The notes beneath the pieces are model-generated. The model searched no databases. It saw only the letters and a program-made list of their open reading frames with translations, and was not told the DNA's origin. A program made the translations under genes and the position numbers. A stretch of DNA of 64,000 nucleotides from Colwellia sp. PAMC 21821 (GTDB lineage: Bacteria > Pseudomonadota > Gammaproteobacteria > Enterobacterales > Alteromonadaceae), in contig NZ_CP014943.1 in the NCBI RefSeq assembly GCF_002077175.1, positions 124,001 through 188,000 of the forward strand. The letters are read 5' to 3'. This document shows, one piece after another, positions 47,374-55,097 of the stretch. Each line of letters begins with the position of its first letter. The first letter of the stretch is position 1.

Positions 47374-49014
47374 ATGTTAACTAATTCACTGGCATGGCAA
47401 AACTTACAAATTCATTATTTAGACAGTAAAACAATACACTTACAATCTTTGTTTCGAATTGACCCTGAGCGGTTTGAAAAATTCACCATATCAGCATCAG
47501 GGCTAACTTTAGATTACTCAAAAAATCATTTAGTCCCTGAAACGAAAAAATTGCTGGTTGATTTAGCACAGCAATGTGGTGTTAAAGACAAAATAGAAGA
47601 AATGTTTTCAGGGGCGCCAATTAACACCACTGAAAACCGCCCCGTTCTACATACCGCCCTGCGTAATTTTTCTGATGAGCCCGTCTATGTTGATGGTGAA
47701 AACATTATGCCATTGGTCAAAAGCACTTTAGAGAAAATAAAAGTGTTTGTGAATGACGTTTCTTCAGGTGTTACAAAAGGTTATAGCGGCAAGGCTTTTA
47801 CAGATATTGTCGCTATTGGCATTGGTGGCTCATTTTTAGGGCCTAAAATAATGTCTGAAGCTTTAAAGCCTTACCGTCAAAAGCACTTGAATGTACATTA
47901 CGTTGCCAATGTTGATGGTTGTCATATTCATGACGTGTTGTCAGGTTTAGACCCTGAAACGACTTTAGTGATCACCTCATCAAAAACATTAACCACGCAA
48001 GAAACCCTTAGAAACACTGAGTCGGCTAAAGAATGGTTCTTGAAACAAGCCGATGTCGCTGACATTCAGCACAACTTTGCCTGTGTTTCTAGTAATATTG
48101 AAGCGGCGAAAAGCTTTGGTATTAGTGAGAAAAACATCTTCCCTATGTGGGATTGGGTCGGTGGTCGTTACTCTATTTGGTCTGCTATTGGTTTACCGCT
48201 TGCTATGGGTATTGGCTATGAAAATTACTTAGCGTTTTTAAATGGCGCTTATGAAATGGACGAGCATTTTAGACAAACACCATTTGAAGAAAATATGCCG
48301 GTAATTATGGCATTGCTTGGCGTTTGGTATAGAAACTTCCACGGTGCTCAGTCACAAGTATTGCTGCCCTATTATCATTATTTACGTGGTTTGCCGGCTT
48401 ACATACAGCAACTTGATATGGAAAGTAACGGTAAATCGGTGAATTTAGATAACCAAGAAACTAACTATGATACCGGCCCTATTATTTGGGGTAGTGAAGG
48501 TACTAATGGACAACATTCATTTCATCAGTTAATCCATCAAAGTAAGACCCCAATACCAGTCGACTTTATTCTACCGCTTAACCCGCATGTAGATATTTCA
48601 GATCATCATGACATGCTAATTGCTAACTGTTTAGGCCAAAGCCAAGCGTTAATGGAAGGTCAATCTAAAGAACAAGTTATTGCCGCCATGACTAAAGCAA
48701 AATGTAGTACCGATGAAATAAGTTATTTGTCATCTCATAAAGTCATGAAAGGTAATAAACCCAGTAACACCTTATTAATGCCAAAATTAACACCTAAAGC
48801 TTTAGGCAGTCTTATTGCATTGTATGAGCATAAAGTATTTGTGCAAGGCGTAATCTGGCAAATAAACTCATTTGACCAATGGGGTGTAGAATTAGGTAAA
48901 GCACTCGGCAATGAAATATTCAGTAAGCTTACTAATATAGATATGCCTTTAGATATGGACGGTTCAACCAAAGGCTTGATCGATATTTGTCGTAAAAGAC
49001 GCACCATAAGTTAA
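47374..49014 (+). CDS. pgi: Glucose-6-phosphate isomerase
   Basis: A 546-residue enzyme, close to E. coli Pgi, interconverting fructose 6-phosphate and glucose 6-phosphate. Motifs are VAIGIGGSFLGPKI, VITSSKTLTTQETL, the family signature FPMWDWVGGRYSIWSAIGL, the catalytic Glu in YIQQLDMESNGKS, and GSEGTNGQHSFHQL. Its place at the end of the polyol operon links mannitol carbon to glucose phosphates and so to the glycogen genes further right. A strong terminator follows. Confidence 0.96.
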   Translation: MLTNSLAWQNLQIHYLDSKTIHLQSLFRIDPERFEKFTISASGLTLDYSKNHLVPETKKLLVDLAQQCGVKDKIEEMFSGAPINTTENRPVLHTALRNFSDEPVYVDGENIMPLVKSTLEKIKVFVNDVSSGVTKGYSGKAFTDIVAIGIGGSFLGPKIMSEALKPYRQKHLNVHYVANVDGCHIHDVLSGLDPETTLVITSSKTLTTQETLRNTESAKEWFLKQADVADIQHNFACVSSNIEAAKSFGISEKNIFPMWDWVGGRYSIWSAIGLPLAMGIGYENYLAFLNGAYEMDEHFRQTPFEENMPVIMALLGVWYRNFHGAQSQVLLPYYHYLRGLPAYIQQLDMESNGKSVNLDNQETNYDTGPIIWGSEGTNGQHSFHQLIHQSKTPIPVDFILPLNPHVDISDHHDMLIANCLGQSQALMEGQSKEQVIAAMTKAKCSTDEISYLSSHKVMKGNKPSNTLLMPKLTPKALGSLIALYEHKVFVQGVIWQINSFDQWGVELGKALGNEIFSKLTNIDMPLDMDGSTKGLIDICRKRRTIS

Positions 49015-49038
49015 AGAAATAATAAGTAATCTAAAACT

Positions 49039-49077
49039 TTAGCCCCTGTAGCTAATTTATTTACAGGGGCTAATTTT
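49039..49077 (+). terminator. Rho-independent terminator after pgi
   Basis: TTAGCCCCTGTA and TACAGGGGCTAA form a perfect twelve-base-pair stem followed by TTTT. Confidence 0.88.
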
Positions 49078-49416
49078 ACTCTTCATAACGCGATAAAATC
49101 TCACTTAATACACTAAATAGTTAATCTATTATTGAGTCCATTCAAAATAAAAGTAGCCTTGTTTTGGTCGGTCGGCATTTTTCCGTCAAGAGCTAAGTAA
49201 CGACAAAGACATTATTGTTGATATGTACTACCTTCTCAAGATGATGGGTTATACCAATTTAAAACAATAATCTACCTTTGGTGATATGCTCTAAACCTCC
49301 AATAAACTCATTGCTTTCAATGCTAATAGGCCGCTACTACATACTCTACTGCCTTATAGGGTATTTATTACAGGGTATTTATAACAAGTTGATTAATTAG
49401 CGACCCATTTTTAATG
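49078..49416. other. Intergenic region left of the IS66 element
   Basis: About 340 bases with no intact gene. An ATACCAA-type short repeat begins at 49251 (imperfect right arm TTTGGTGAT ending at 49285). A 37-codon open stretch at 49157-49270 ending in a stop reads like the C-terminal tail of a lost gene. A small hairpin CCCATT-TTT-AATGGG at 49404-49418 abuts the IS insertion point. Confidence 0.4.
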
Positions 49417-49424
49417 GGTAAAGT
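49417..49424. repeat. Target-site duplication, left copy (GGTAAAGT)
   Basis: GGTAAAGT lies directly before the left IS end and again directly after the right IS end (51985-51992). Eight bases is the duplication length typical of the IS66 family. Confidence 0.9.
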
Positions 49425-49500
49425 GTGAGCGTCGGCTAATGAACACCTTGAATTTAAATCGTACTCAGGTTTGCATTATATTTATATTCTTCTAGTATTG

Positions 49501-49632
49501 TTGGTGTTGGCAACAACACCAAGCAGGATGCTGGGTTATGGATACTTCAGGATGAAGTGCGGTGGCATGGAGCCACTACAAGGACGAATAAAACAGGGAG
49601 TGTTGATCATGGATGATTTCCTCTGTTTTCCC
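49501..49632 (+). ncRNA. Putative CsrA/RsmA-binding small RNA within the IS66 end
   Basis: Read on the plus strand, consecutive hairpins appear: TTGGTGTTG-GCAA-CAACACCAA (9 bp, GNRA loop); AGCA-GGA-TGCT; ACTTCA-GGA-TGAAGT; GTGGC-ATGGA-GCCAC; ATCA-TGGA-TGAT. Four of five expose GGA in the loop, the CsrA recognition signature, and CAGGATG occurs twice. Seven GGA motifs fall within 132 bases. The last hairpin is nested in AAAACAG/CTGTTTT arms that could end the transcript. TATATT boxes lie at 49477 and 49483 but no good -35. No coding frame explains it. Expression and strand are inferred; the hairpins could instead be a transposon structure. Confidence 0.45.
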
Positions 49633-49645
49633 CCACAAACTTTCT

Positions 49646-51160
49646 CTACACTTTATTAAGTTTTACGTTCCAAGGTAATAATGCGTTAATGTCGAGTGTT
49701 GAGTTGGTTAATTGCTCAAGGCAATGCATGAGATAATCAAACGGGACTAAATCATTCGCTTTTGCTGTTTCTATCATCGAGTAAAGCATCGCACTGGTGT
49801 TTGCGCCATTCGCGGTGTTTGAGAATAACCAGTTTTTTCGACCAATCACAAACGGTTTCACGGCACGCTCTGCACGGTTATTGTCGATACTTAGCTCACC
49901 ATTTTCAATATAACGACTGAGTTTATGGCGTTGATTTTTACAGTATTGAATAGCCTTACCTAAGGCTGTTTTGGGTGGCACGTTGGCTTTTTCTAACCAT
50001 TGATAAAACTGTACGAGTATAGGCTTAGCTTTTTCCTGGCGCTGTTGATACTTTTCCTGCGCCGTTTTATCTTTTATTTGTGTTTCTAATCGATACAGCT
50101 TTTGAATATGGCTCAGCGCCATATTCGCCTTACCTGTTTTTCCTTTTGGTTGTGCGATGTCTGCTTCTTTAAATTTTCGACGCGCGTGTGCCCAACACCC
50201 CGCGAGGGTTGCTTGCGTTTTTTCATAACCCGCATAGCCATCCACTTGCAAATAGCCCGTATATCCATTGAGATAATCAACCGGACATTGCCCCGCACGA
50301 CTAGATTGATAATCAAAAAGCACAATATTAGGCACATCACTGTGCACAGGCGTATCACTGCCCGTGCAGTAGAGCCACATATAGCACTTAGCTTTATCTT
50401 CATTAATCACGTTAAGCGTGGTTTCATCCGCTTGAATAACATATTGCTGTAAGAGCGTTTTCTTTAACTGTTCATAAAGCGGCTTAAATAGTTCGCTGCA
50501 TTTCATCATCCACTCGCTCATCGTCTGCCGGCTTAATGCAATACCGTATTGCTTAAACAAGCTTTCTTGGCGATAAAGCGGCAATGCATATTGATATTTA
50601 CTGGTGATGATTTGACTTAACAATGACGGCGTTGCAAACCCTTTAGGTATTGGGCTGAGAGGGACACGTGCACTTTTAACGTGCGTGCTAACACCTTCTT
50701 TTTCACATGTTCGACAACTGTATTTGAGTCGTACATGCTCAATCACTTTAACTTTTGCCGGAATAAACTCAAGCTTCTCACTGCGCGATTCACCCATAGG
50801 ATGCAATGACTCACCACAGCAGTCACAGGTCTTTTCTGTGTCGCTTAAATCATGAATTATAATTTCACGCTCAAGCGTTTTAGGGAGCTTTTGTCTCACC
50901 GGTTTTTTCTTAACAACTGCAGGGGTTGACTCAACCGTTGCTAAAACCTCATCAAGGACGACTTCGACTTCATTAAACAAATCACCTTGTGCAGGATGAC
51001 CTTCACTTCGCACACCAAAGCGTTGCTGTTGAGCAAGGCGGAACTGCTCCTCCAGAAACTGCAATCTCGCGGCCTGGTTAGCTGATTGCTTACGCTCAGC
51101 CAACAGCATCGCTTTGAGCTGTTCAATGTTATTGGGTAAGGATTGCGCGTCATCATTCAT
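49646..51160 (-). CDS. tnpC: IS66 family transposase (TnpC)
   Basis: A 504-residue DDE transposase. An N-terminal leucine-rich helix region is followed by a zinc-ribbon domain (CDCCGESLHPMG and YSCRTCEKEG), the core with VIQADETTLNVI, LFDYQSSRAGQCPVDYLNGY (in parts) and VDGYAGYEK with GCWAHARRKF, and the C-terminal DNNRAERAVKPFVIGRKNWLF. These are IS66 hallmarks. Full length with no interruption. It is the last gene of the element, 86 bases after tnpB. Confidence 0.96.
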   Translation of the reverse strand: MNDDAQSLPNNIEQLKAMLLAERKQSANQAARLQFLEEQFRLAQQQRFGVRSEGHPAQGDLFNEVEVVLDEVLATVESTPAVVKKKPVRQKLPKTLEREIIIHDLSDTEKTCDCCGESLHPMGESRSEKLEFIPAKVKVIEHVRLKYSCRTCEKEGVSTHVKSARVPLSPIPKGFATPSLLSQIITSKYQYALPLYRQESLFKQYGIALSRQTMSEWMMKCSELFKPLYEQLKKTLLQQYVIQADETTLNVINEDKAKCYMWLYCTGSDTPVHSDVPNIVLFDYQSSRAGQCPVDYLNGYTGYLQVDGYAGYEKTQATLAGCWAHARRKFKEADIAQPKGKTGKANMALSHIQKLYRLETQIKDKTAQEKYQQRQEKAKPILVQFYQWLEKANVPPKTALGKAIQYCKNQRHKLSRYIENGELSIDNNRAERAVKPFVIGRKNWLFSNTANGANTSAMLYSMIETAKANDLVPFDYLMHCLEQLTNSTLDINALLPWNVKLNKV

Positions 51161-51246
51161 GGACTTATTTTATCAATAAATCACACTAACTTGTTGGCTT
51201 TATTAAGATTATTTCGTGATCAATAAATGCTGCTTATGATCACATG

Positions 51247-51597
51247 TTATAAGGCAACCGTGTCATAACGAATAGCTTGATGTCCCAGCACATCAAAGCC
51301 GTTAAACAGCCAATGCAATTGCTGCTCAGATAAATCAAGTGATGTTGAAGTAAGTTTATTGGGCCATTTAAACTTGTCTTTTTCAAGCCGTTTATACCAC
51401 AAAGCAAAACCGGTTTTATCCCAATACAACACCTTAAGTTTATCTCGCCCTTTATTGCAAAACACAAAGACGCTGCCGGTTAGCGGTGATACTTGCATTT
51501 GTTGTTCAACAATCATGACTAAGCCATTGATAGATTTTCTAAAATCAACGACGTTACGATAAAGATAGACCTCTGGCACATCAACAAACATTTTCAT
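51247..51597 (-). CDS. tnpB: IS66 accessory protein TnpB
   Basis: A 116-residue protein of the IS66 Orf2 family, with VYLYRNVVDFRKSINGLVMIV, VFVFCNKGRDKLKVLYWDKTGFALWYKRLE (in parts) and FKWP. It is required along with TnpC for transposition in studied IS66 elements, although its activity is unclear. Its start overlaps the stop of the upstream ORF by ATGA. Normal length. Confidence 0.94.
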   Translation of the reverse strand: MKMFVDVPEVYLYRNVVDFRKSINGLVMIVEQQMQVSPLTGSVFVFCNKGRDKLKVLYWDKTGFALWYKRLEKDKFKWPNKLTSTSLDLSEQQLHWLFNGFDVLGHQAIRYDTVAL

Positions 51598-51905
51598 TGG
51601 GATAACCCGCTAAGTAACTTATCCATAATGGCCTGTGATGTACTACAAAGTAGCGGTAAATCAGCAAGTGGCATGATGAGTTTTATGTTTTGCATGAGCT
51701 GATTTATCAGCTGTATCGTGTGAAGGGAAATAATGTGGCCTTGGATGACGCTGCCTTCATCACGTTGTGTGAGGTCCATTTCGCTGTGCGTACAAAGGGA
51801 TGCCTGATGTAAGTAAGTCAAGCGATTACATGGCGGTTTAGCTAAACCAAAGGTGTTTGTTTTATCAACGGGGTACTGGCAATCATTAAATACTTTGTGT
51901 GTCAT
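51594..51905 (-). CDS. First ORF of the IS66 element, unknown accessory protein
   Basis: A 103-residue protein at the place normally held by TnpA. It does not show the usual TnpA helix-turn-helix pattern. It reads FNDCQYPVDKTNTFGLAKPPCNRLTYL, then HSEMDLTQRDEGSVIQGH, then a hydrophobic Leu-rich C-terminus. The frame is intact, it lies within the IS and is translationally coupled to tnpB, so it is probably a genuine element gene. No function is assigned. Confidence 0.6.
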   Translation of the reverse strand: MTHKVFNDCQYPVDKTNTFGLAKPPCNRLTYLHQASLCTHSEMDLTQRDEGSVIQGHIISLHTIQLINQLMQNIKLIMPLADLPLLCSTSQAIMDKLLSGLSQ

Positions 51906-51984
51906 AAGTTACTCCAAAATTAAATTGAAACAACTGTAAGGTGAAAAGCGACTAAATATAATGTGCTATTGGGCAGACGCTCAC

Positions 51985-51992
51985 GGTAAAGT
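51985..51992. repeat. Target-site duplication, right copy (GGTAAAGT)
   Basis: Exact copy of the eight bases at the left border of the IS66 element. Confidence 0.9.
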
Positions 51993-52194
51993 AAATAACG
52001 ACGGCGTTATAAATTTATAAGTAGAATGACTATTAATTAAATTTGTATCAGATAAAAAGCGACGTTACTCGCTTGGTAAAAATGAACTTATCTAGGGCTG
52101 TGCTAAGGTTTTAGCAAGCCCCCTATTTCTATATCAAACGTTATCATCAACACAATCGCAAACGCTTTATGTCAAACTCGTTTGCTGTTAGCGA

Positions 52195-54894
52195 TTATTT
52201 TAACGGTGTTGCATGCGCTGCTGCTCTGAAAATCGTATTCATCAGCATAACATTTAAACCATCTAAATAAGCTCTTGTGGTTGGCTCTTGGGTAAAAGCG
52301 ATAACCATGCCTCGGCCCATAGGTTGATGAATCAGATAAGGCTTATAAGCTAATTGCTTTTTATTTTCTGCCCATAAGTAACCGCTTGCCAAAACATTTT
52401 CAGCATCGCTAAACCATGCCAAATTTTTACCTGACGCTAACTTTATTGGCGCATAAATATCGCTGCCATAAGCAATAGCCGTTAGGTTTTCATGCACTCC
52501 CGCAGTTAACCAATGTTCTTGGTCGACTTCAATATTAGCCAATACTCCGGCAACAAAGTCTGGGCTTTCTTTGGTATTCTCACTGGCTGAAACTAACTCG
52601 TCTTTAGTCGTGAATAACTGCCCATCAACCATTGACTCACCTTCAAGCTCTTTTGCTGGTTTAGATTTATCGTCTGCTTTCTCTTTAAACGCGCGCTCTC
52701 TTTTAACATCGAGCAAAGCAATATCATGCTCGGCGGCAAATTGCGTTGCACGACCTAGCGTGATCAACACACCACCACGTTTAACCCATTGCTTGATATT
52801 ATCAGCGCCACTTACACCCAGCAGTTCTTTATAGTCACCTGAAGGTAAAATAAGTACTTGGTAATTTGATAAATCAGCACTTTTAAGGGTAAGCGTGCGT
52901 ATTGCGGTAACAGGGTAATTAAACTGGCGTTCAATAACAAAGCGCGTGTTACCGGCACTTAGCGAACTCACTGGGTTATCCCATGCCATAGCGATTTTCG
53001 GCGCTGACATAGTCACCGTATTGCTACTGCCAAAACTTGGGCCTTGAGTCACCCAACTTGAATTAACCCCTTGAACTTGCGCACCTGTATTTTTGGCTAT
53101 GCTGATTATTTTAGCGGCTAAGTCATCATCATTACTGCGCTTTTCTATGATTAGTGTACCCGCAGTAAACTTTTGATTATCTTCTAAGGTAAAGGCTTTA
53201 TCGGCACTTTTAAGCGTAATACTTTGTTGCAATGCAGCCGTTAAAAATCGACCTGCGGCCATATCACCCCAAGGCACTAAATAGGCAACTGTAGCATCAG
53301 GATTAATAACCTTGCCAACAAGTTTATCATTGCTATCAATTTTATGACTGGCTACTTTGACCGCTTTTGAGCAGGCATCAACATCAACATCGAACATTAA
53401 CGGCAATGACCACCCCGTGACATCATAGATTTCATCATCTAATTTTCTAGCGCGACGGCGCTCTTGCTCTTTCACAAATGCCGATGACATATCAACTTGC
53501 TGGGTAAAAGTTGTTTTAACAAAGCGACCTTTAGGTTGAGCCGTATCGATAATATAAGCCCCCGCTTGATAGCTTTTACCACAGTGTTTAAAGTCGTTGT
53601 TGGCTTGCTTAACTTCAACACCATGTTCTGCCATGAGTGTTGCAAGGCGATGACTTCCTGCAACATTGCGTTTGTTAGGTAAAATATAAACTCGCTCTTT
53701 GTTGTTTTTACCGGCTTTAATCGCGCTGGTTTGATAGTTATAATAGTCATTAAGTAACTTATTATGATTATCAGCTACGCCTTCAGCGGTAGAAATTGAC
53801 GCAACAAAATGTCGTTGAACGGTATTTTTATAGGTTAAGGTTTCTCCCGTTTTTTTCTTAAATAGCTCACCTCTTGAAGAAGAAACTTCATAGGTTGACG
53901 CAGAAGCACCATAGAATATCGGCCAACTGTCACCATACCCTGGATAAAAGGCATCAAACACTTCACGGGTAAAGTAATCAAAACCGTGGCGGTCAAAATG
54001 TTTACCATGGTTTTTACCAATCGCAGTCATATTATCGATTTGTGTTTTGGTCATGTGCGGATTAAAAGGTTGTGCGGCAGGCGAAAAGTAGTAACTGCTA
54101 TCACCGCCCATTTCATGTAAATCAATTACCACTAGAGGACGATAATGATTCATAGCACGAATGCGACCTGCGGTTTCAGGTTGTGTTATTGCTAACCAAT
54201 CTCTATTCATATCAAACAGATAGTGATTAGAACGACCACTTGGCCAAGGCTCATTATGCTCGGCGCTTAATCTATCATCACTGTGATGCATGCCAACAGT
54301 GGCGTAATAACGACTGGTAAATCGGGTACGGCCATCAGGGTTTTGTAATGGGTCAATAAAAACAATGGTGTTTTTTAATATTTTACGGTTGGTTGTTTCA
54401 TTTGGTGCGGCGAGTAAATGATACGCCGTCATCATTGCCGCATCGGTACTACTAATTTCATTGCCATGCACGCCATAACCTAGCCATACTGAAGAAGGTA
54501 GTTGGTCAATTAACGCTTTAGCCGCACTTTTATCGGTAATGCGTGGATCAGACAGCTTTTGCATTTTATCGGCAAAGCCATTGAGGTTTGCGATAACATC
54601 ACGGTTACCAATGGCTGCATATATAAGCTTACGACCTTCCCATGTGCGCCCGTATTCAAAGAGTTTAATCTGCTTTGGCGCTGCACGTTCTAGTGCTTCA
54701 AAGTAACGTAGCATATCACCATGGTTAGTGATTTTTTCGCCAACGTCGTACCCCAGCACATCTTTAAAAGTAGGAATTGAAGGGGAATAATCACTGCCAG
54801 GCCACATTGGCTCTGTACTATTGGCTGATAACGAAAATAAGTAAACAAAGCTGATAAGCAGTGAAGACAGTAAATGGGCGTATTTTTTTAGCAT
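52195..54894 (-). CDS. Secreted M14 family zinc carboxypeptidase
   Basis: An 899-residue protein with a signal peptide ending in LSANS. The peptidase M14 domain occupies the first 380 residues or so: YGRTWEGRKLIYAAIG, the zinc pair in GYGVHGNEISS (His and Glu), DPLQNPDGRTRF, and VIDLHEMGGDSSYYF, whose His would be the third zinc ligand; a late catalytic Glu lies near STYEVSSSRGELF. A C-terminal region of about 450 residues includes a glutamine-amidotransferase-like fold (VLILPSGDYKELLG). It likely trims peptides in the periplasm or outside the cell. It is a single gene beyond the IS. Confidence 0.88.
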   Translation of the reverse strand: MLKKYAHLLSSLLISFVYLFSLSANSTEPMWPGSDYSPSIPTFKDVLGYDVGEKITNHGDMLRYFEALERAAPKQIKLFEYGRTWEGRKLIYAAIGNRDVIANLNGFADKMQKLSDPRITDKSAAKALIDQLPSSVWLGYGVHGNEISSTDAAMMTAYHLLAAPNETTNRKILKNTIVFIDPLQNPDGRTRFTSRYYATVGMHHSDDRLSAEHNEPWPSGRSNHYLFDMNRDWLAITQPETAGRIRAMNHYRPLVVIDLHEMGGDSSYYFSPAAQPFNPHMTKTQIDNMTAIGKNHGKHFDRHGFDYFTREVFDAFYPGYGDSWPIFYGASASTYEVSSSRGELFKKKTGETLTYKNTVQRHFVASISTAEGVADNHNKLLNDYYNYQTSAIKAGKNNKERVYILPNKRNVAGSHRLATLMAEHGVEVKQANNDFKHCGKSYQAGAYIIDTAQPKGRFVKTTFTQQVDMSSAFVKEQERRRARKLDDEIYDVTGWSLPLMFDVDVDACSKAVKVASHKIDSNDKLVGKVINPDATVAYLVPWGDMAAGRFLTAALQQSITLKSADKAFTLEDNQKFTAGTLIIEKRSNDDDLAAKIISIAKNTGAQVQGVNSSWVTQGPSFGSSNTVTMSAPKIAMAWDNPVSSLSAGNTRFVIERQFNYPVTAIRTLTLKSADLSNYQVLILPSGDYKELLGVSGADNIKQWVKRGGVLITLGRATQFAAEHDIALLDVKRERAFKEKADDKSKPAKELEGESMVDGQLFTTKDELVSASENTKESPDFVAGVLANIEVDQEHWLTAGVHENLTAIAYGSDIYAPIKLASGKNLAWFSDAENVLASGYLWAENKKQLAYKPYLIHQPMGRGMVIAFTQEPTTRAYLDGLNVMLMNTIFRAAAHATPLK

Positions 54895-55097
54895 ATTATT
54901 TCTCGGTCATGAGCCCTGAATTAGCATCAGGGTTTTAGTGATTATAGCAATGGGTATTACTTCACTAAAATACTACGACAAAAACTGTCTAAGTACTCAA
55001 TTTATCGATGAAATTTATAAAATATCAGTTGAACGCCCTACCTTTCACATTCACTTATCGCTTAATTTATAATTTTTTCTCAAGCTTAATGACTACT

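Larger units (their letters stand above)
49425..51984 (-). mobile_element. Complete IS66-family insertion sequence (2560 bp)
   Basis: The ends both begin GTGAGCGTC when read inward, and share 16 of the first 22 bases. They are flanked by an exact eight-base duplication, GGTAAAGT. Inside are three minus-strand genes in the order accessory ORF, tnpB, tnpC, all apparently intact. About 220 bases between the left end and tnpC are non-coding and hold GGA-loop hairpins. Size, gene content and duplication length fit IS66. Perfect duplication and open frames suggest a recent insertion. Confidence 0.93.

Noticed and set aside
49157..49270. 37-codon open stretch ending in a stop left of the IS66 element
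   Set aside because: No start codon, no recognised family, and it runs into a dispersed repeat. It might be a gene remnant.
49471..49659. 62-codon plus-strand ORF (MHYIYILLVLLVLATTPSRML...) across the GGA-hairpin region
   Set aside because: No convincing ribosome site, and its frame is made largely of the hairpin sequence. The ordered GGA loops explain the region better than a protein does.
49425..51984. IS66 region as a larger genomic island
   Set aside because: The eight-base duplication closes exactly on a 2560-bp IS; there is no integrase, tRNA junction or cargo beyond the element's own genes.
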